NCBI GenBank assembly: GCA_028023455.1
Contig: JAQFVV010006546.1
Span: forward strand, 310,001 to 374,000
Direction: 5' to 3'
Length of the DNA: 64,000 bases
Source of the DNA: Epiperipatus broadwayi
Taxonomy: Eukaryota > Onychophora > Udeonychophora > Euonychophora > Peripatidae
This document shows positions 39,071-52,981 of the stretch, piece by piece. Positions within the stretch are counted from its first letter, which is position 1, and every line of letters starts with the position of its first letter. The translations under genes were made by a program, and so were the position numbers. A model generated the notes under the pieces. That model made no database searches. It saw nothing but the letters and a program-made list of their open reading frames with translations, and was not told the DNA's origin.

Positions 39071-39804
39071 GCCAACAAAGGACAGTCAACAGCAAATGTT
39101 TTCATAATTACATTAATCAACAGCTAAGAGGGTTATCCATGTACATACTACCAATACTCACACCCCCAACTTCAATCTTGATCTACCACCTATTGATTTG
39201 ACACTCCATGAGGCAAGATAATGATAATCTTGCCAACTCAATTCCTATACAGACCACCCCTGAGATATATAATATTGTTGCCAATACTTTTTCCAATGTA
39301 ACAACCAAAGCCAGCTTTTCCTTAAGTAAGATTACCCCCCCACCCCGAAATCCTTATCTACACTCAGACTTATCACAGTGATAATACTATTCATAATTAA
39401 ACCTCAATACATATCATAGATTTCAAGATTATCACATACCAGCCCCTCCCTCTTCTAGAGAAAGAAAAAGAAAGCCTGGATACCCCAAAAAAGACTTGGC
39501 AACTTAAAAAATCAAAAACAGATGATGGTGTTGATCTGTTAATGCAAGACATGAACTCTGTAGAAATCAGCCATTCTCTCATGCAAATTCAATGCCACTT
39601 TTCTAACTTCATAAATCAATCTATACCTACCTCCCATCAACAATAACAAATACACTCACCAGTCAAACTGCAAATCTTGTTAGTTACTGATCAACCACCA
39701 TTATAGACTCATTTATTTAATTGGACATTAATGAAGACATTAAAGTTTACATTACTCTGACTTATGAGTAGAATTGATTACCTAAAACCCTCTGATAAAT
39801 CAAA

Positions 39805-40450
39805 TTAATAATTACTGCATTTAATGTTAGAAGTATCAACTTGTTATCTAAACTTTTTCAGTTAAAAAAGTGGTTAAGCAATATATACAACCTCAAATGC
39901 TTGGATAGCTTGAGACAAAATTATACAATAGATCCTATATTACCTTAATAAACAGATCTTTTGTGTTTTCTCCATGGACAAATCCTCACCATTATCTGGA
40001 AGTGGTATTGTTATCACTCCTGACTGCCCATTCTCATCATTCAAGATTATTTATCTATACTCAATATCTTAATCACCACATTTTACATCTGTATTACAAT
40101 ACTAAATACTACATATTATTATATGCCTTCTGGTCCTATTGTATTTCAACCATTGCTTGCCTCCCCCCATCCAACTGTGTTAATGGGGGATTTTAACCTT
40201 GATTATCAATCATTCATGTTGAAATGGATTCATCTAAGAACCTTTCCACTTATGAGTGGACAAACTTTCTGCATTCTAATTCTGTCATGTTCCATAATAA
40301 GCAGTATGCCTCACTTATCCATCTTTTCTTTTACTCACCAAAGTTACTTCACTTAATTCAACTTGATTTTAATTCTACTCTTTTCTCTGACCACTCTGGA
40401 CTCTTGATGAACTACATATCACATCCATTAATTTGTGTAAACAATTCAAG
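39805..40450 (+). pseudogene. LINE unit 3 APE endonuclease
   Basis: F-N-V-R-S-I-N near 39820 is the N-terminal APE motif. T-V-L-M-G-D-F-N-L-D-Y at about 40174-40206 is the G-D-F-N box. L-F-S-D-H-S-G near 40380 corresponds to the final S-D-H motif. Frame changes separate the three. Confidence 0.78.
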
Positions 40451-41179
40451 TTTTTCTTCCCTCATATATCATAGAATTCTTATTCTCTGAAATATGTATT
40501 ATGTTATGAAAATTGAAAGAAATAGAACTTGGTCCAGTCCAAAGGTACCTCACCTTTATACATGTAATATCATGCAATATCCAACATGTGGCACATAGTT
40601 CATCTCCACTCTTTGGACCCCTGGCATTGGTCGATGAATTGCATACATGGATTACTTTAATCAAGCCTGCATATCATACACATCAACAGCCATATGCACT
40701 TTCCCAGACTTATCAAAAAGCTATCAACCAAACTTAAGGCATATCTTAACATTAGAAAAAAAATTGTCTTACTCATCAACACAGATAGGCCCAAGCTATA
40801 TTTGATGGGCCCTGGGTCAAAGTCTCTGGGTTCCTCCAAGTTGATAGTAATATGTATGCAGGCTATAACATGATTAATCCTATATATTGACATTTCAAGC
40901 AGAGATTACAAATGCAAAATACATTCACATCACTGTCAGTATTATTTAGACCACATGAGACTGATATCCCATTCCAAACCATACAGTTTGCCAATAAGCT
41001 TGCCACCATAAATAACTCATATCATCCAGGTTCCAATCCTGCCTTTGTTTTTGCCCACCTTAGACTTTTTACTGCATTATACCTCTGTAAATATGACATC
41101 AAAGGTTTATATCCAATCTCAATTGTACAGTTTATCAAACACCAGGTTTAACCTCTACTTTTTTCAACTTTGTTCAATT

Positions 41180-41800
41180 TTTATGAAGCCATTGGGAATT
41201 AAGATACTGGAAAAAGTTGTAAAGGATTATCTAGAGCCACACTTACTTTCTCTAATCTCCAATTTGCAGTTTGCAAAAAAAGTCTCTTCTGCCATGTAGG
41301 CTGCTCTGATTTTTAAAACAGTTTTGAACTCACTTCAAGACTAAAAATGTGCTTAAATTGCAATTCATCTAGATATAGAGTCTGCATTTGACCCTGTCTC
41401 TATTCTCATTCTGATTGATATGCTAGCTAACATTATTATTCCAATTACCCTGCTTTATTTAATTACCAACTTACTGCAGAGCAGAGAGATGTATATCACT
41501 CTCAATGGAAAAAGTTCATGACCATTCACCCCTATGCAATCCATCTCCCAAGACTCATGTCTTAGAGAACTGATTTTTATTTTCTACATAAATGCCTTCT
41601 TAAAGCATATACAAAAAACTTGCAATCAAATATTACAGGGAAAGGCAATCCCTTTCTTAGGCTTTCCATTTTACATGGGCTCATTTGCAATGAGGATTAC
41701 CTTACAAGCTTCAAGACAATGCCACATGGATAATCAAGTCTCTCCCCAAAGCATATCTCTCTCTTTATATTAAAATTCACATATTTAATATAGTAAATGA
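41180..41800 (+). pseudogene. LINE unit 3 reverse transcriptase, catalytic box deleted
   Basis: I-K-I-L-E-K-V-V-K-D-Y-L-E-P (41196 onward) and the S-I-S-Q-D-S box (41540; normally Q-G-S) are present. The frame then passes from H-I-Q-K straight to I-P-F-L-G-F-P-F-Y. In unit 2 the segment between these holds Y-M-D-D, so unit 3 has lost it by an internal deletion near 41635. Confidence 0.65.
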
Positions 41801-43206
41801 CTAAAATTACATTATTTTTCTAACTTTAAATTTTCAAAATTGTTCATTTCTGCTATCTCTGTCCAAGGGTTCTATATTCAAAAAGCCATAAATTCAATTA
41901 CATCAATTGTTCAAGAAGTTCTCAGAACTTTGATCACTGTTACAAGTAATCCCTACTGATAGACCTCCCTGTATATCTGCTTTATTTCTCATCATACTTT
42001 ACCAATCAATCTTATCGGCATTCAACCAGTCAATCTTCTCCATGTCTAATAAATATATATACAGGCAATTACTATATGTAGAAACCAACAAAGATTTTCC
42101 TTCTCCCATGCTTGGTATCAATACTGCCAGATACTCCACTCTTTCAAAAGATGGTCCCTGGAGCCTAAATGTTTTGATTTCCTAGTTTAACTCAACCTAC
42201 ATGCATTACTGACATCTCATTTTCTCTCATATTGCTATTTATACAAAAATATAAATAAATTCTGCACTTTATGACATGTGGCAGAGGAACCTCAACTACA
42301 TCTCTTTCATCAATGTCAAGCCCTCAATCAAATCAGGACTACCATGCTAAATACATATGGATGACCAGTTTCATCTATGTATCAGCTAATTAAATTTCAT
42401 CAGAAGATACCCCATCTCACAGCATATACAACAATTTTCATCCTGTATGCCTTCTGGTACAATTTATGCATCTTCAGCATTGGAAACAACACCAGAAGAC
42501 ATCTAGATACATTTATCAATAAGCTTTAACGAATCAAGGCTTAGAATAACAATACTGCACTCCCAGATATTTTTGTTGCCACCTGGTCAATTCCTAAACA
42601 ACCTTCTAATCTCTAAAAAGTCATAATACAACAATAACCTTATGGAATAGCATTCAATGGTACAGTCTTTTACCCTCAACATAGCTTACCTACATTAACT
42701 ACTTTCAAGATGATTCATCACCAGACTACAAAATTTATTCCCCATTTATCACCAATCACCAGATGTTTGTCATATGTAGTTCTACTCTGAATTGACATTC
42801 TTCATACAGCACCCATATTTTGATTTCATACCACATGACAAATAAGTTACCCTCCTATTGTACTACCAGATTAATAAATATAAAAACAATAATCAAGATT
42901 AATTTAGTGACTATATATAACTTCTAATACCAGATTTTATAATCTTAAGCCATATATATCTATGTATAAAATTATATTTTATATTGAACTGTTTTTAAAG
43001 ACTTTAATGTTTAAACAGAACATCCATCTCTGTATCCAAAACTAGTAGCAGTGTTTATAAAAACATATCTTGCAACCTGATTAATGTAACATTAAAATCA
43101 ACCCATACAAAAACCTGCACAATGTGTTTGCACCTGTAAGCTTTGCAATCAAAGTTATGCAATTCTATGTAACCCAAAGGATTAATAAAGATTGTTGTTA
43201 AAATAT

Positions 43207-43632
<426 letters not shown>

Positions 43633-43654
43633 TAAAGAAAAAAAAGAAGATGAT

Positions 43655-45250
43655 GATCAATTATTAACATATTCAAATTTTCAGTCTTCAAATTTTGTTA
43701 GAATTACAAGTGGATTAAGAGAAAATGGCTGCATCTACTGAAACTTAAGTTACATAGGTTTAATTTATGCAAATGTGACAAAATCTACAGTTACAAAGTG
43801 AAATCTTGATAGAGATATTGATCCAAACAAAAGAATATTCACATCAAAAGTCAGTAACACAAATAAGGAGAAAACAGAAGCAAGATTCCATTGATCAATT
43901 TTAAATGATTTTTTAAAACTTGACACACTGACTCAGACCTCAGAACCCCATAATAATGTTATACATGAGATCTGGTCAGATGAAACTTTTAATATAATTT
44001 TGGAAAATTTAATGCAATAGACCTGAATGAATTGTTTGCCTCATTCAAATGCTTTTTTTTTTTACAGAACTATTATTATTATTGCTATAACTGATATGAA
44101 TTTCTCACTTTAACAGTTTTCTAAGTAACTAACATGTGGAACTTAACTTATAAAATTGCTGATCACCCAAATGCTAGATATCTCAGTTTGGAATTCCACA
44201 ATGCAGAACAAAAGGAATATTTTAAAATAAATATGAGACTTAGACAAGTATGCTCTAGTTGCTATTAATCTGAACAGAGATAGATTCATAACTGCCTTGC
44301 TAAAAATGCTCATTTAGAGTATATCATTGATGATTTTAGCAGACTGATTGAACCATTCTGCATCATGGTCAGTCTTCAACATATGTTCCTAAGAAACATG
44401 ATGGTCCAAATATATGGAAACATATACAAATTTAAAATCAAATTACACAATGATATAAGTCCTAATGAAATCCCTTCATTAATTATGAACCAGGACCATG
44501 TTACTATTGCAAATAACATATCCTTAAACTGCAGTGTTTGTTTTCACTATGCAATACTTACCTCAATTTATCATGTAAATACTGTAACAGAATTGTTGTC
44601 GACACCAATGCATCAATCCTCAGAAATTTAATTCAAAACATTAGAATTACCTAGGAAAAAGACTAATACAGAAAAAAATGTTAATAAAAAAATCAGCAAA
44701 TTTGATTGACCATTAGAAGGCACATGACAAATTTTCAGTATTCTATGGTAAAGAAATGTCAAAACTCTATCGTAGTGAACTGCTATAAATAGATTTGATT
44801 TCTAACAAAATCAAATAATTATCTCATAAAAGAAGGAAATGCCATTATTGCAAATAAAACACCTATTGAGATAATGGATACAGCTTCAAAATCTAATAAT
44901 TTTAATATAACCAATAATATCACACCAAAATGGAAACCTGTAACTTTGAATTTTTTTTATCAATAATATTTTTTAAAAAGAAAACAAGATTGAAAATACT
45001 ACAAAATTATGTAACTCATTTATGTAACTGGTATTAATTTATTGATGTAATCATTTGTATTTAACCAAATGTATCTGTGTTTAACAATTTGTATATTACT
45101 AATTGTGTTTAAACAAATGTATCAGTCTAACCAAATGTGTTTGTAATCATTTATATATAACTAATTATATGTAACCTCATTGATGTAAACTCATGATGTA
45201 ACCTTTTGATTGTTTAATAAGTTGGTTTTAAAAGTAATAATAATAATAAA
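43655..45250 (+). mobile_element. LINE array unit 4, short and decayed
   Basis: An ORF1 remnant near 44130-44300 (L-T-Y-K-I-A-D-H-P-N-A-R-Y-L-S) matches the W-D-T-I-x-x-I-x-N-H-L-N-P-x-Y-L segment of unit 3. The end (GTTTAATAAGTTGGTTTTAAAAG followed by TAA repeats, about 45205-45250) resembles the other unit ends. No endonuclease or RT is seen. Confidence 0.6.
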
Positions 45251-46619
45251 ATTATTTTATTGACCTTAATCTTGTTACCATGTTCATTCCAAAAGCTACT
45301 GTTTCAAATCCTAAAAATTTGCATAATGCCAATTTTTTTAAAGATAAGTTTCAAGTCATCACAAAGACTAAACTTGACTAAATTGGATAATACACTAATT
45401 ATAAAAGGATTCTGTGCATAGCAGATGATTTATGAGAAAAATATTTGACTAGCATTAGGACACCTTAGTATTTCTAGGCAACAAGCAAAAATTTCCAAAT
45501 TTAAACCTTCACAAAACTACACAAAATCTGCAATATTTCAGATCAATTTAGCATATATTGAAAAAATTATTAACAATCAACTGTTACATATTTTTTCTAA
45601 GATAATTTTGAATTTACAAAAGATTTTACTTTAAAGAATGATATTTTTTAACATTTTCACTGTCAAAAATTCCAGTTGGTTGAGGAGTTAAATCTCTAAA
45701 CTTTTGATTGGTTAATTACAAAATCAGCAATAAAAATATATTCAACATTTAATATTATATTCATTTTAGTTTTGTTTGTAAATACAAATTAATAATTTGT
45801 CAGATTATGAAAGTGAACAAAAGTTTTTTCAAAAATAAATTTCTACTTATAAAAATATTCTATAGCGGTGAACCTAAAACGAATGTTCATAACCTATTAG
45901 AAAATATTCCATCTTTGATTTCTTTTTCAATTTACATTCGTGTAAAAGTAAAGAATTTTTATTAAAATCTTAACAGTTTATCTAAAATAATTATAATTTT
46001 AGCATATTTTATCAAAATAATTTATAATATATAAAAAAAAAATACTTAAAAAATACTCTAAAACATTCATTTTCATTTTGAAAATCAAAACAAGGAAGTT
46101 GGAGTGGTGCAAATTGTTGACAAGTGCTTTCTTTTGTTCAATATGAGCAACAACCAATCAGCTCCATTGAAAGTCCACCTTCTCCCCTTGTTAAAACTTT
46201 AAATTTAAATATTTTTGATTTTTTATTTGTAAAATAATTCTAGAGAGGGCAACATCTTTCAGTAAGTTTTAAGCTTTTAAAAAGACTGTAAATTCACTAC
46301 AATAATGCAAAAAGTTATGGTTTTAGAGCAACTTGAAGCCATGAACAAAAATTTTTGGTCGATGCAGTTGGCCAGTTAAAGCATTAAAACTAATCAAAAT
46401 GTCTGCCATATGATCACAGAATCAAGTGGTTTGATACCAAAATGTATTCTACCATGTTTCCAACTTTTGCTCACAAAAAACTTATGTCAGCATCACCAAG
46501 AACAATTTCCATATTAGCAAAAACAAAGATATTTCAAGTCCATTAATGAATAAGTCACTTTCACATTTCAAGACAACCGATGCAAGCAATATTTAAAACC
46601 TAGACTTAAAAATACAACA
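45251..46619. other. No gene identified
   Basis: AT-rich sequence between array units. A weak inverted similarity around 46090-46190 is not strong enough to call. Confidence 0.4.
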
Positions 46620-47668
46620 TTTTAAAACACTTCTTTGGGGTGTAGATTCCTGACATGCTGATAATCATTTGTCAAAATTATTACCATGCCTCGGGGAATA
46701 TTTGCATCAAATATACCATCCCCCAGTCCATCATTATATTAATCACAGACTCTAACTGCTTTCTGTATTGCTTCCACCCCACTCTCTGAAACCTCAAGCA
46801 GCCAAATACCTACTACACATGAACTCATAACTCCACATCACACCATAATGAACTCTTGAATAAACACTGCATCACTTGAGAGTAGCATGGTACACCTGCC
46901 TCATCAATCCACCAATCCAAGAAAGTTTACAAGATCACCCCACTAACTTATTTGAAATAAACTTTCAATGCATGACAGATTAACAATAAGAGTTAGCCAT
47001 GGCACTTATATTGGTCATGAGCAAATAAGTACAATTTATTTACAGCCATATACCAATGAAACATTAACTCAATCTATCCTCTGAAAACATATTAATAAAT
47101 ATCCCCATGTGCTTTCATGTATTTATTTCATAATGCTTTTAAAAATACTATATATACCTAAGTTGACATATCTATCTTGTTATGCAACAATTATTCTTCT
47201 TCCAATTACTGTAAATCTCTTTTTCTTTATAATACATATGTAATCTCATGTATTAAATTGTAACTAAAAACTCATGTTTTTCACATACAACTTAGAACTC
47301 ATGAACAATAAGACAGCCATGAAAACTACAATCCTTCACACCAAATATGCTCAATTTATATACAATTATATATCAATTTTGCATCATCATCAATCACCAT
47401 CATATATGTTTTCACTCATACCATCATGTGCTCCCATGTAGTTTTCCCAAGATCCCATTTAAAAATTCTGTGTAAAACTGATTTAAAACATTTATTTTGT
47501 TATGCGACAATTATTCTGCATTCAATTACTATAAGTCATGTTTTTTTTTTCTATTACAAGCATAAACTCTTATTGCATATATAATATCATGCATTAACTT
47601 GTATCTAAGAGATCATGTTTTCACATATGACTTCTGTAATTCTTTTAGAGTGTTAATAAAAATTACCT
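46620..47668 (+). mobile_element. Possible LINE array unit 5 (3' part)
   Basis: The base composition and CA-rich style match units 1-4. The end (GTGTTAATAAAAATTACC before TAA repeats) has the same form. There is no protein motif, so the assignment rests on position and the end signature. Confidence 0.35.
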
Positions 47669-47925
<257 letters not shown>

Positions 47926-48869
47926 ATATTACATTATTTAAAAACTCCAAACAAGAAAAATCTTGCGCAAGGAGCTTATAGTAAAATTTAATAAATTTAA
48001 AAAAAAAACCAATAAAGTCACAAGTTGCAAAATGTAAAAAATATTATTTAACAAATAAATAAATATAAAAATGGAAACATGAATAGATACCAAAATTATT
48101 ATATATTGCTCAACTACTGGCGTAAATACTTCTTAAAAGATACATGAGAAATATTATTCAAATCAATTAAACACTTATATATAAATGCATTAGTTTACGA
48201 CCAGAATAAACATTTTGTCTTCTATCAGATTCATTTAAAAACTTGGTAAAACTAATTGAAATTTATTAAACGATTATTGATAACAGAAACTCTAGGATAC
48301 AGAAAAAGTTTGCTATAAAAATGACAAGAATGATTCTGCATTAATACAAATAAATCACATCAAAAATGCCATTCAGCAAATATATTATGAATAGAAGATT
48401 GACATCTATCAAAAATAATGTGCAAAGTATCATTTTGTAAAACATGCAAAGAAGATAGAATATATGAAGAAATATTGCACCAAATAGAAATATTGTATGA
48501 TAAAATGCTCTGATAACAGGCAATATAAATGAAAAGAAGAGATGACTTTGAAAGAAATTTGGCTAAATAAAAAAAACATAATATAAATTACATAAACATT
48601 GTCAAAGATATGTAATATGATTTGTCCAGAACAATATGGAATCAATATATATACCTAAATAACAATAATTATTTACCAAAAGAATATTCTTACATGTACA
48701 CACATTATTAAAATGCAAAATAAATTTACAACAAATTTTAATCCTAAGAAAGAAACATGCTTATAAGAAAAAAGAATAGCTTTTGTTTTATCCAAATTTA
48801 CCCAATAAAGAATTATATACTAGCCACTTTTCAATTAAATCCAAATCTTCATTTGTTGTTTTTTGAAAT

Positions 48870-49760
48870 AGCTTTAAGAAGCAGCATTACCAGATAAAGC
48901 AATAACACCAGCAAAACCAAAAATCTTAGACTATAGCTTCAATGAAAATATAATAAAGGACCAAGAACTGAAACCTATGGAACTCCATTAGTATTTATGA
49001 TCACATTACTAATACTACCATAAATGTTAGTTAACCGTTTTCTATCTTTTAAATAACTTTCCAACCAAAGACCAAGAGAACCATGAAAACTGTACAAATA
49101 ACAATATTTAATTATAATATTATAATTAACAGAGTCAAATGCTTTAGATAAATCAAGATAAATAGCTAGTGTTTTAAGTTCATAATCTAGTGAAATTGTT
49201 AAATAATGAACATGATTCTTTAAAATATCTAATGTACTTCTGCCAAGAATAAAACCATAGTGATTGTCAGATAAAATTTTATTTCTGAACAGAAATGACA
49301 TTTTACTCTTAAATATCATTTCTGGATAATTTAGAAATAACAGGAATAATAGCAATAGATCTACAATTATCCCTAAGAGTTGAATCCTCCCTTTTTATAA
49401 ATAGGAGTAATAAAATTAAATTTCAAACATTCAGGAAATGATTCAGAATGCAAAGATAAATTAAATAAATGAAACAGAACAGAAATTAATGCTAACTTAT
49501 TATCATTAAAAATCTTAGGAGTTAAACCATCTAATCCAGAAAAGTTGAAAATTTTAAAACTATCAATTAATACAGATAACTGAGCTTCGGAAACATCTGA
49601 ACATAAAAAAAGACTTTTAGACAGACATGAATAGAAAGACAAAATTTGTTCTGGCACATCATGTATGAAACATTTGCAAAAAAACTCAATAAACATATCA
49701 GCGAAATATATTTCATTATTCTGTGATTCAATTAAATTTTCCCTACATTTAATAAATTTA
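48870..49760 (-). pseudogene. LINE-A reverse transcriptase
   Basis: The frame 49696-49373 gives G-L-D-G-L-T-P-K-I-F and F-I-T-P-I-Y-K-K-G (RT regions 0-1). N-C-R-S-I-A-I-I-P follows in another frame. The frame 49355-48975 gives H-Y-G-F-I-L-G-R-S-T, then A-I-Y-L-D-L-S-K-A-F-D-S-V (first catalytic Asp) and L-W-L-E-S-Y-L-K-D-R. N-G-V-P followed by a stop and V-S-V-L-G-P-L-L is the decayed Q-G-S box. The second Asp pair is lost in decayed sequence near 48880. Not functional. Confidence 0.82.
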
Positions 49761-50159
49761 ATTCGACTAGAATTTTAATCAAAGAATTGATTGTTTCCAT
49801 TTTAGGGAAATATTTTTATCACTAAGAAATTCCAGATAATATTGAAATTTTAACTTTCTAATATCAGATTTAATATCAGCATTGATTTATTTTAAATTAG
49901 CTGTTGCCCAAACCGAGGATTTAACAAATTTCTTTGATTAATTTTGCATGTCAAAGTTTCTATTACCCGTGGCAAATGTCTTTTATTTTTACTTGTCAAT
50001 TTTAAGTGAAACTTAAGTCAAACGAATAATCTGAAATTCTAAAAATGCAGCATTATTTAACGCAAATAGTTTTCCCCAATTCTGAATAGATAATAAATAA
50101 TTCAGTTTAGAAAAAAAATAATTTATCAATATATACACAAGCATTATTATTGTCTAAAC

Positions 50160-50340
50160 CAGTGGCTCTCAACCTTCCTGATGCCGCGACCCTTTAATAT
50201 AGTTTTTTATGTTGTGGCGACCTCCAACCTATAATTTTGCTACTGTTATGAGTCGAAAATATGTGTTTTCTAATGGTTAGGCGATCCCTATGAAAGAATT
50301 GTTCGACCCTCAAAGGGGTCGCGACCCACAGGTTGAAAAT
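50160..50340. mobile_element. SPIN-family hAT element, non-autonomous
   Basis: It begins CAGTGGCTCTCAACCTTCC and continues through GCCGCGACCCTTTAAT, AATATGTGTTTTCTAATGG and AAAGGGGTCGCGACCCACAG to GGTTGA. These are the hallmarks of the SPIN hAT miniature elements, which I recognise from memory. The left end is complete and is preceded by GTCTAAAC, close to the nTCTAGAn target preference of SPIN. The right end loses similarity after GGTTGA, so the right terminal bases and duplication are missing or mutated. It interrupts LINE-A between endonuclease and RT and has no coding capacity. Confidence 0.85.
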
Positions 50341-51000
50341 AATTCATGAGTTTTACTTCAGTAACAAAATAATCTGTGAGAATTAACTTAAGAGACGAAT
50401 CAAAATACAAGCCTTGACTTAATCTAAAAAAAATATAATCTAAAAGAGATTGAGATAAGGGAGATATATATGTAAGTAAAAAAAGAGTTTGATTAAATCC
50501 ACAACTATAAAGTAAAGACTTATGAATGTTATTTAATAAATCAATATTGAAATCACCCATTATCACAGCAGAAATTGAACCCATATTTGATAATGAAATA
50601 TCAAACTCAGCAATGAAATCCAAAGTTTTACTTGTGCACGATTTATATATAGTTAGAATGGAAAGATCAATCTGAGAAAGTCTCAAAGTTAGTAAAATAC
50701 ATTCTGCAGTGTTAAGTATTTGCATCATCATCATCATCATCATCATCATAATAATAATAATAATAATCTAAACCTGTTTTTATAAAAATCATTACACCTC
50801 CGATCGCTAATGTATACGAGGGAAAAACATATACATGTAGCCACCTAAATGATATAAATTTTGCTCTTGTAAAGAAATCCCAGTCTCAGTCAAAATTATA
50901 ATATCATAATAATATAAAGGAAAATTGCTTAAATAAATTACAAATTCATCAAAATGAGATCTGACACTTCATATATTTAAATGAAAAATATTAAATGAAT
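50341..51000 (-). pseudogene. LINE-A APE endonuclease
   Basis: Reading leftward: S-V-R-S-H-F-D-E-F, then Y-Y-Y-D-I-I-I-L-T-E-T-G (N-terminal and Glu motifs, about 50985-50880), a microsatellite, then L-S-I-L-T-I-Y-K-S-C and S-A-V-I-M-G-D-F-N-I-D-L-L (about 50545-50580). The last 150 bases run into the SPIN insertion. Confidence 0.82.
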
Positions 51001-51404
51001 TAAAATCTTTTTTCAGAGAAATTGTATCAAGTCTCAACGTAATAAATATATCTCAAAACAACTCCAATTCATTCTTATTTCTAATTAAAATACAAAGAGA
51101 ATTAGAATCTTTTCTTACATAAACTGATCCATTTTGAATGAAAGCAAGACCTTGACCAGAACATAGCTTTTGTTTCACAGACCAAAAAAAACCTTCTTTT
51201 AAAAGAAGTTAACATTGATTAACATATATGTGATTATTGTTTTCCATAAGAAAAATATGAAAGACATTTTCTTTTCAATAAAAACTATGTGGCTAAATTG
51301 TAAGATTTAAAAAGAGCTACAATAAAACTCAGATAACCTCATTTACATTTGGTATGAAAAGAATTTTCCAGATCATCACGGATACTTGCAATATTAAGTT
51401 TGTC

Positions 51405-51529
51405 AATCTTTTTTTTTTTCTCATGTGTCATAGCATCAGCCGGGAAACGAACAGGGAAACGAACAGGCCAACCCGGGAAAACCATTTGTAAAGCAGCTAT
51501 CGCTGACCTCTCGACCACCAATGCTTGAC
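51405..51529 (-). mobile_element. tRNA-type SINE, copy 1
   Basis: Flanked by a 9-base duplication AAGTTTGTC (51396-51404 and 51530-51538). On the minus strand it starts GTCAAGCATTGG, has an A-box-like GTGGTCGAGAGGTCAGCG and ends ATGCTATGACACATGAG before an A run. The B-box region is a tandem duplication of TGTTCGTTTCCC. The same family is present at 57239-57361. Confidence 0.85.
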
Positions 51530-51539
51530 AAGTTTGTCG

Positions 51540-52753
51540 ATCATTTTAGTTATAATTAATAGTAAATTTTTATTTTCTTGAAAAGGCAAACCCTGAATTT
51601 CAATTTCAAAAATCCAAATGAAACTATTCCAAAGAATGTAATTTATCTTGCAATAGCAAAATCTCATTCTCACTAGAAGTGCAGGAATTAGAAAGTCAAT
51701 TTATTTCTTGAATATTACGGTCCACATTTTCACACAAAGAAGCAACTTTTGCCTGTAAATTAGTACCTGTTTTAGGTAATTCTGATATTGCATTAAATAA
51801 TTGGTAACAATTTTAATTTATCTAAAATCTTCAAAATAAAATCAGATGAAATGTTTGCTGCCATAGAAGAATCCAAAACATCATTAACATTAGAAAAACG
51901 ATCTCTAGAAGCAGAACATCTCTATGCTTTATTCTTATTTACAGACATCCTTCAGAAAGTAGATTCACCTAAAGATGAGTACTTCCAATACATATTTGCT
52001 GCATAACCTAAACATGATACAAAATTACCATTTGTAGTTGAAAATCAGAACATTGATAAAACATTAAAAATCAAAAGAACAAAAACATACGTGCTACTTC
52101 ACCAGCAAAAATAATAATTACTAATAATAATGATAATAATAATAGTACTGCTGTTGATATTCTAGCAGAAAAAACCAAGGTAAGAACCTCCAAGTTCAAA
52201 TTCTCAAAAACATCAGTAAAAACAAAAACAATATGGTATTAATCTTATCAACTAAAAAATGTTAACTTTTTTATATGTAATATCGTCTGGTCTGCATATT
52301 TATCTCATGTACATTTCATCAGGAGTAACCTATGTTCGGCATGATCTAGCCCAGTATGGCTGGGTGTAGTGGTCATCATTATCATATTAATAAAAAAATT
52401 TCAAAGCTTATTTCAACATAAATGTATAAAAAATATATGTGTTGGTCTATTTCCTGATATTTAATGTCAAGTTGTGCCCTAAACAGTTAATATAAATTTA
52501 AATTATTTAGATAGGTATAGCTTGACCATTACATAGTATCCTAGTTTTTGTAAATGTTTGACCTCATTAGTTGTTTCACTTATTTTTTTCAAAATTTTGA
52601 CAAAATTCATTTAACATTGCCCATTATAATTAGATATCAAGGCTTATATTTTTTTGTTACATTGATATGTTTATTAAATCCTAAAATGCTTTAAATTAAT
52701 ATAAATATTTGAAAACCAGGCACTCTTCACAAACCGGGGAGCTTAATTGTAAG
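51540..52753. other. No gene identified; decayed LINE-like DNA possible
   Basis: No frame with motifs. A small hairpin (AGCCCAGTATGGCTGGGT, about 52349-52366) followed by ATC/ATT-rich sequence resembles a LINE 3' end, but nothing confirms it. Confidence 0.35.
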
Positions 52754-52857
52754 TATAGGGGATTTGAACTCAGATTTTCAAGCACCCTTCAACTATCCAC
52801 ACTATCTCATAAAACTGATGCACATGATCACACATATGTAAAAAAGATAATTAATCA

Positions 52858-52900
52858 CCAATATACATATTTTGTGCTAAACCAGCAATCATAAACTGGG
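52858..52900 (-). ncRNA. Decayed hammerhead-like core, foldback copy 2 left arm
   Basis: Minus strand: AGTTTATGATTGCTGG in place of CTGATGAGTGCTGG, then TTTAGCAC and AAAATATG. Two core bases and one stem II base are changed, so it is not expected to cleave. Confidence 0.5.
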
Positions 52901-52937
52901 CACTGATTATATATATATATGGGAGATGATAATCTGG

Positions 52938-52981
52938 ACCAACTGATGAGTGCTGGCTTAGCACGAAATACGTATATTAGT
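52938..52981 (+). ncRNA. Hammerhead ribozyme, foldback copy 2 right arm
   Basis: CUGAUGA at 52943-52949 is followed directly by stem II GUGCU/AGCAC around GGCUU. Next come GAAA at 52965-52968, a stem III AUA/UAU closed by CG, and the cleavage triplet AUA ending at 52976. UUAGU after it pairs with ACCAA before the core, with one mismatch. All conserved core bases and the UH rule are met, making this the most canonical ribozyme candidate in the window. Type I hammerheads with tiny stem III are typical of Penelope-like elements and animal retrozymes. Confidence 0.75.

Larger units (their letters stand above)
37951..43206 (+). mobile_element. LINE array unit 3, decayed
   Basis: Same orientation and plan as unit 2, starting after a TAA/CATC tract and ending in the large TAG/TAA tract at 43207. 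It contains ORF1, APE endonuclease and part of RT. The 3' end reads GGATTAATAAAGATTG before the microsatellite, similar to the ends of units 2 and 4. Many stops. Confidence 0.75.
48700..51290 (-). mobile_element. LINE-A, APE-type non-LTR retrotransposon, decayed
   Basis: Reading leftward: APE endonuclease (about 51000-50341), a SPIN DNA transposon insertion, a linker, then reverse transcriptase (about 49760-48870). It is a different family from the plus-strand array. Its 3' end is probably between 48000 and 48700 but cannot be fixed. An ATG/ATT microsatellite (50724-50766) has expanded inside the endonuclease region. Confidence 0.8.

Noticed and set aside
51339-51521. 60-codon minus-strand frame
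   Set aside because: It is an accidental reading of the SINE at 51405-51529.
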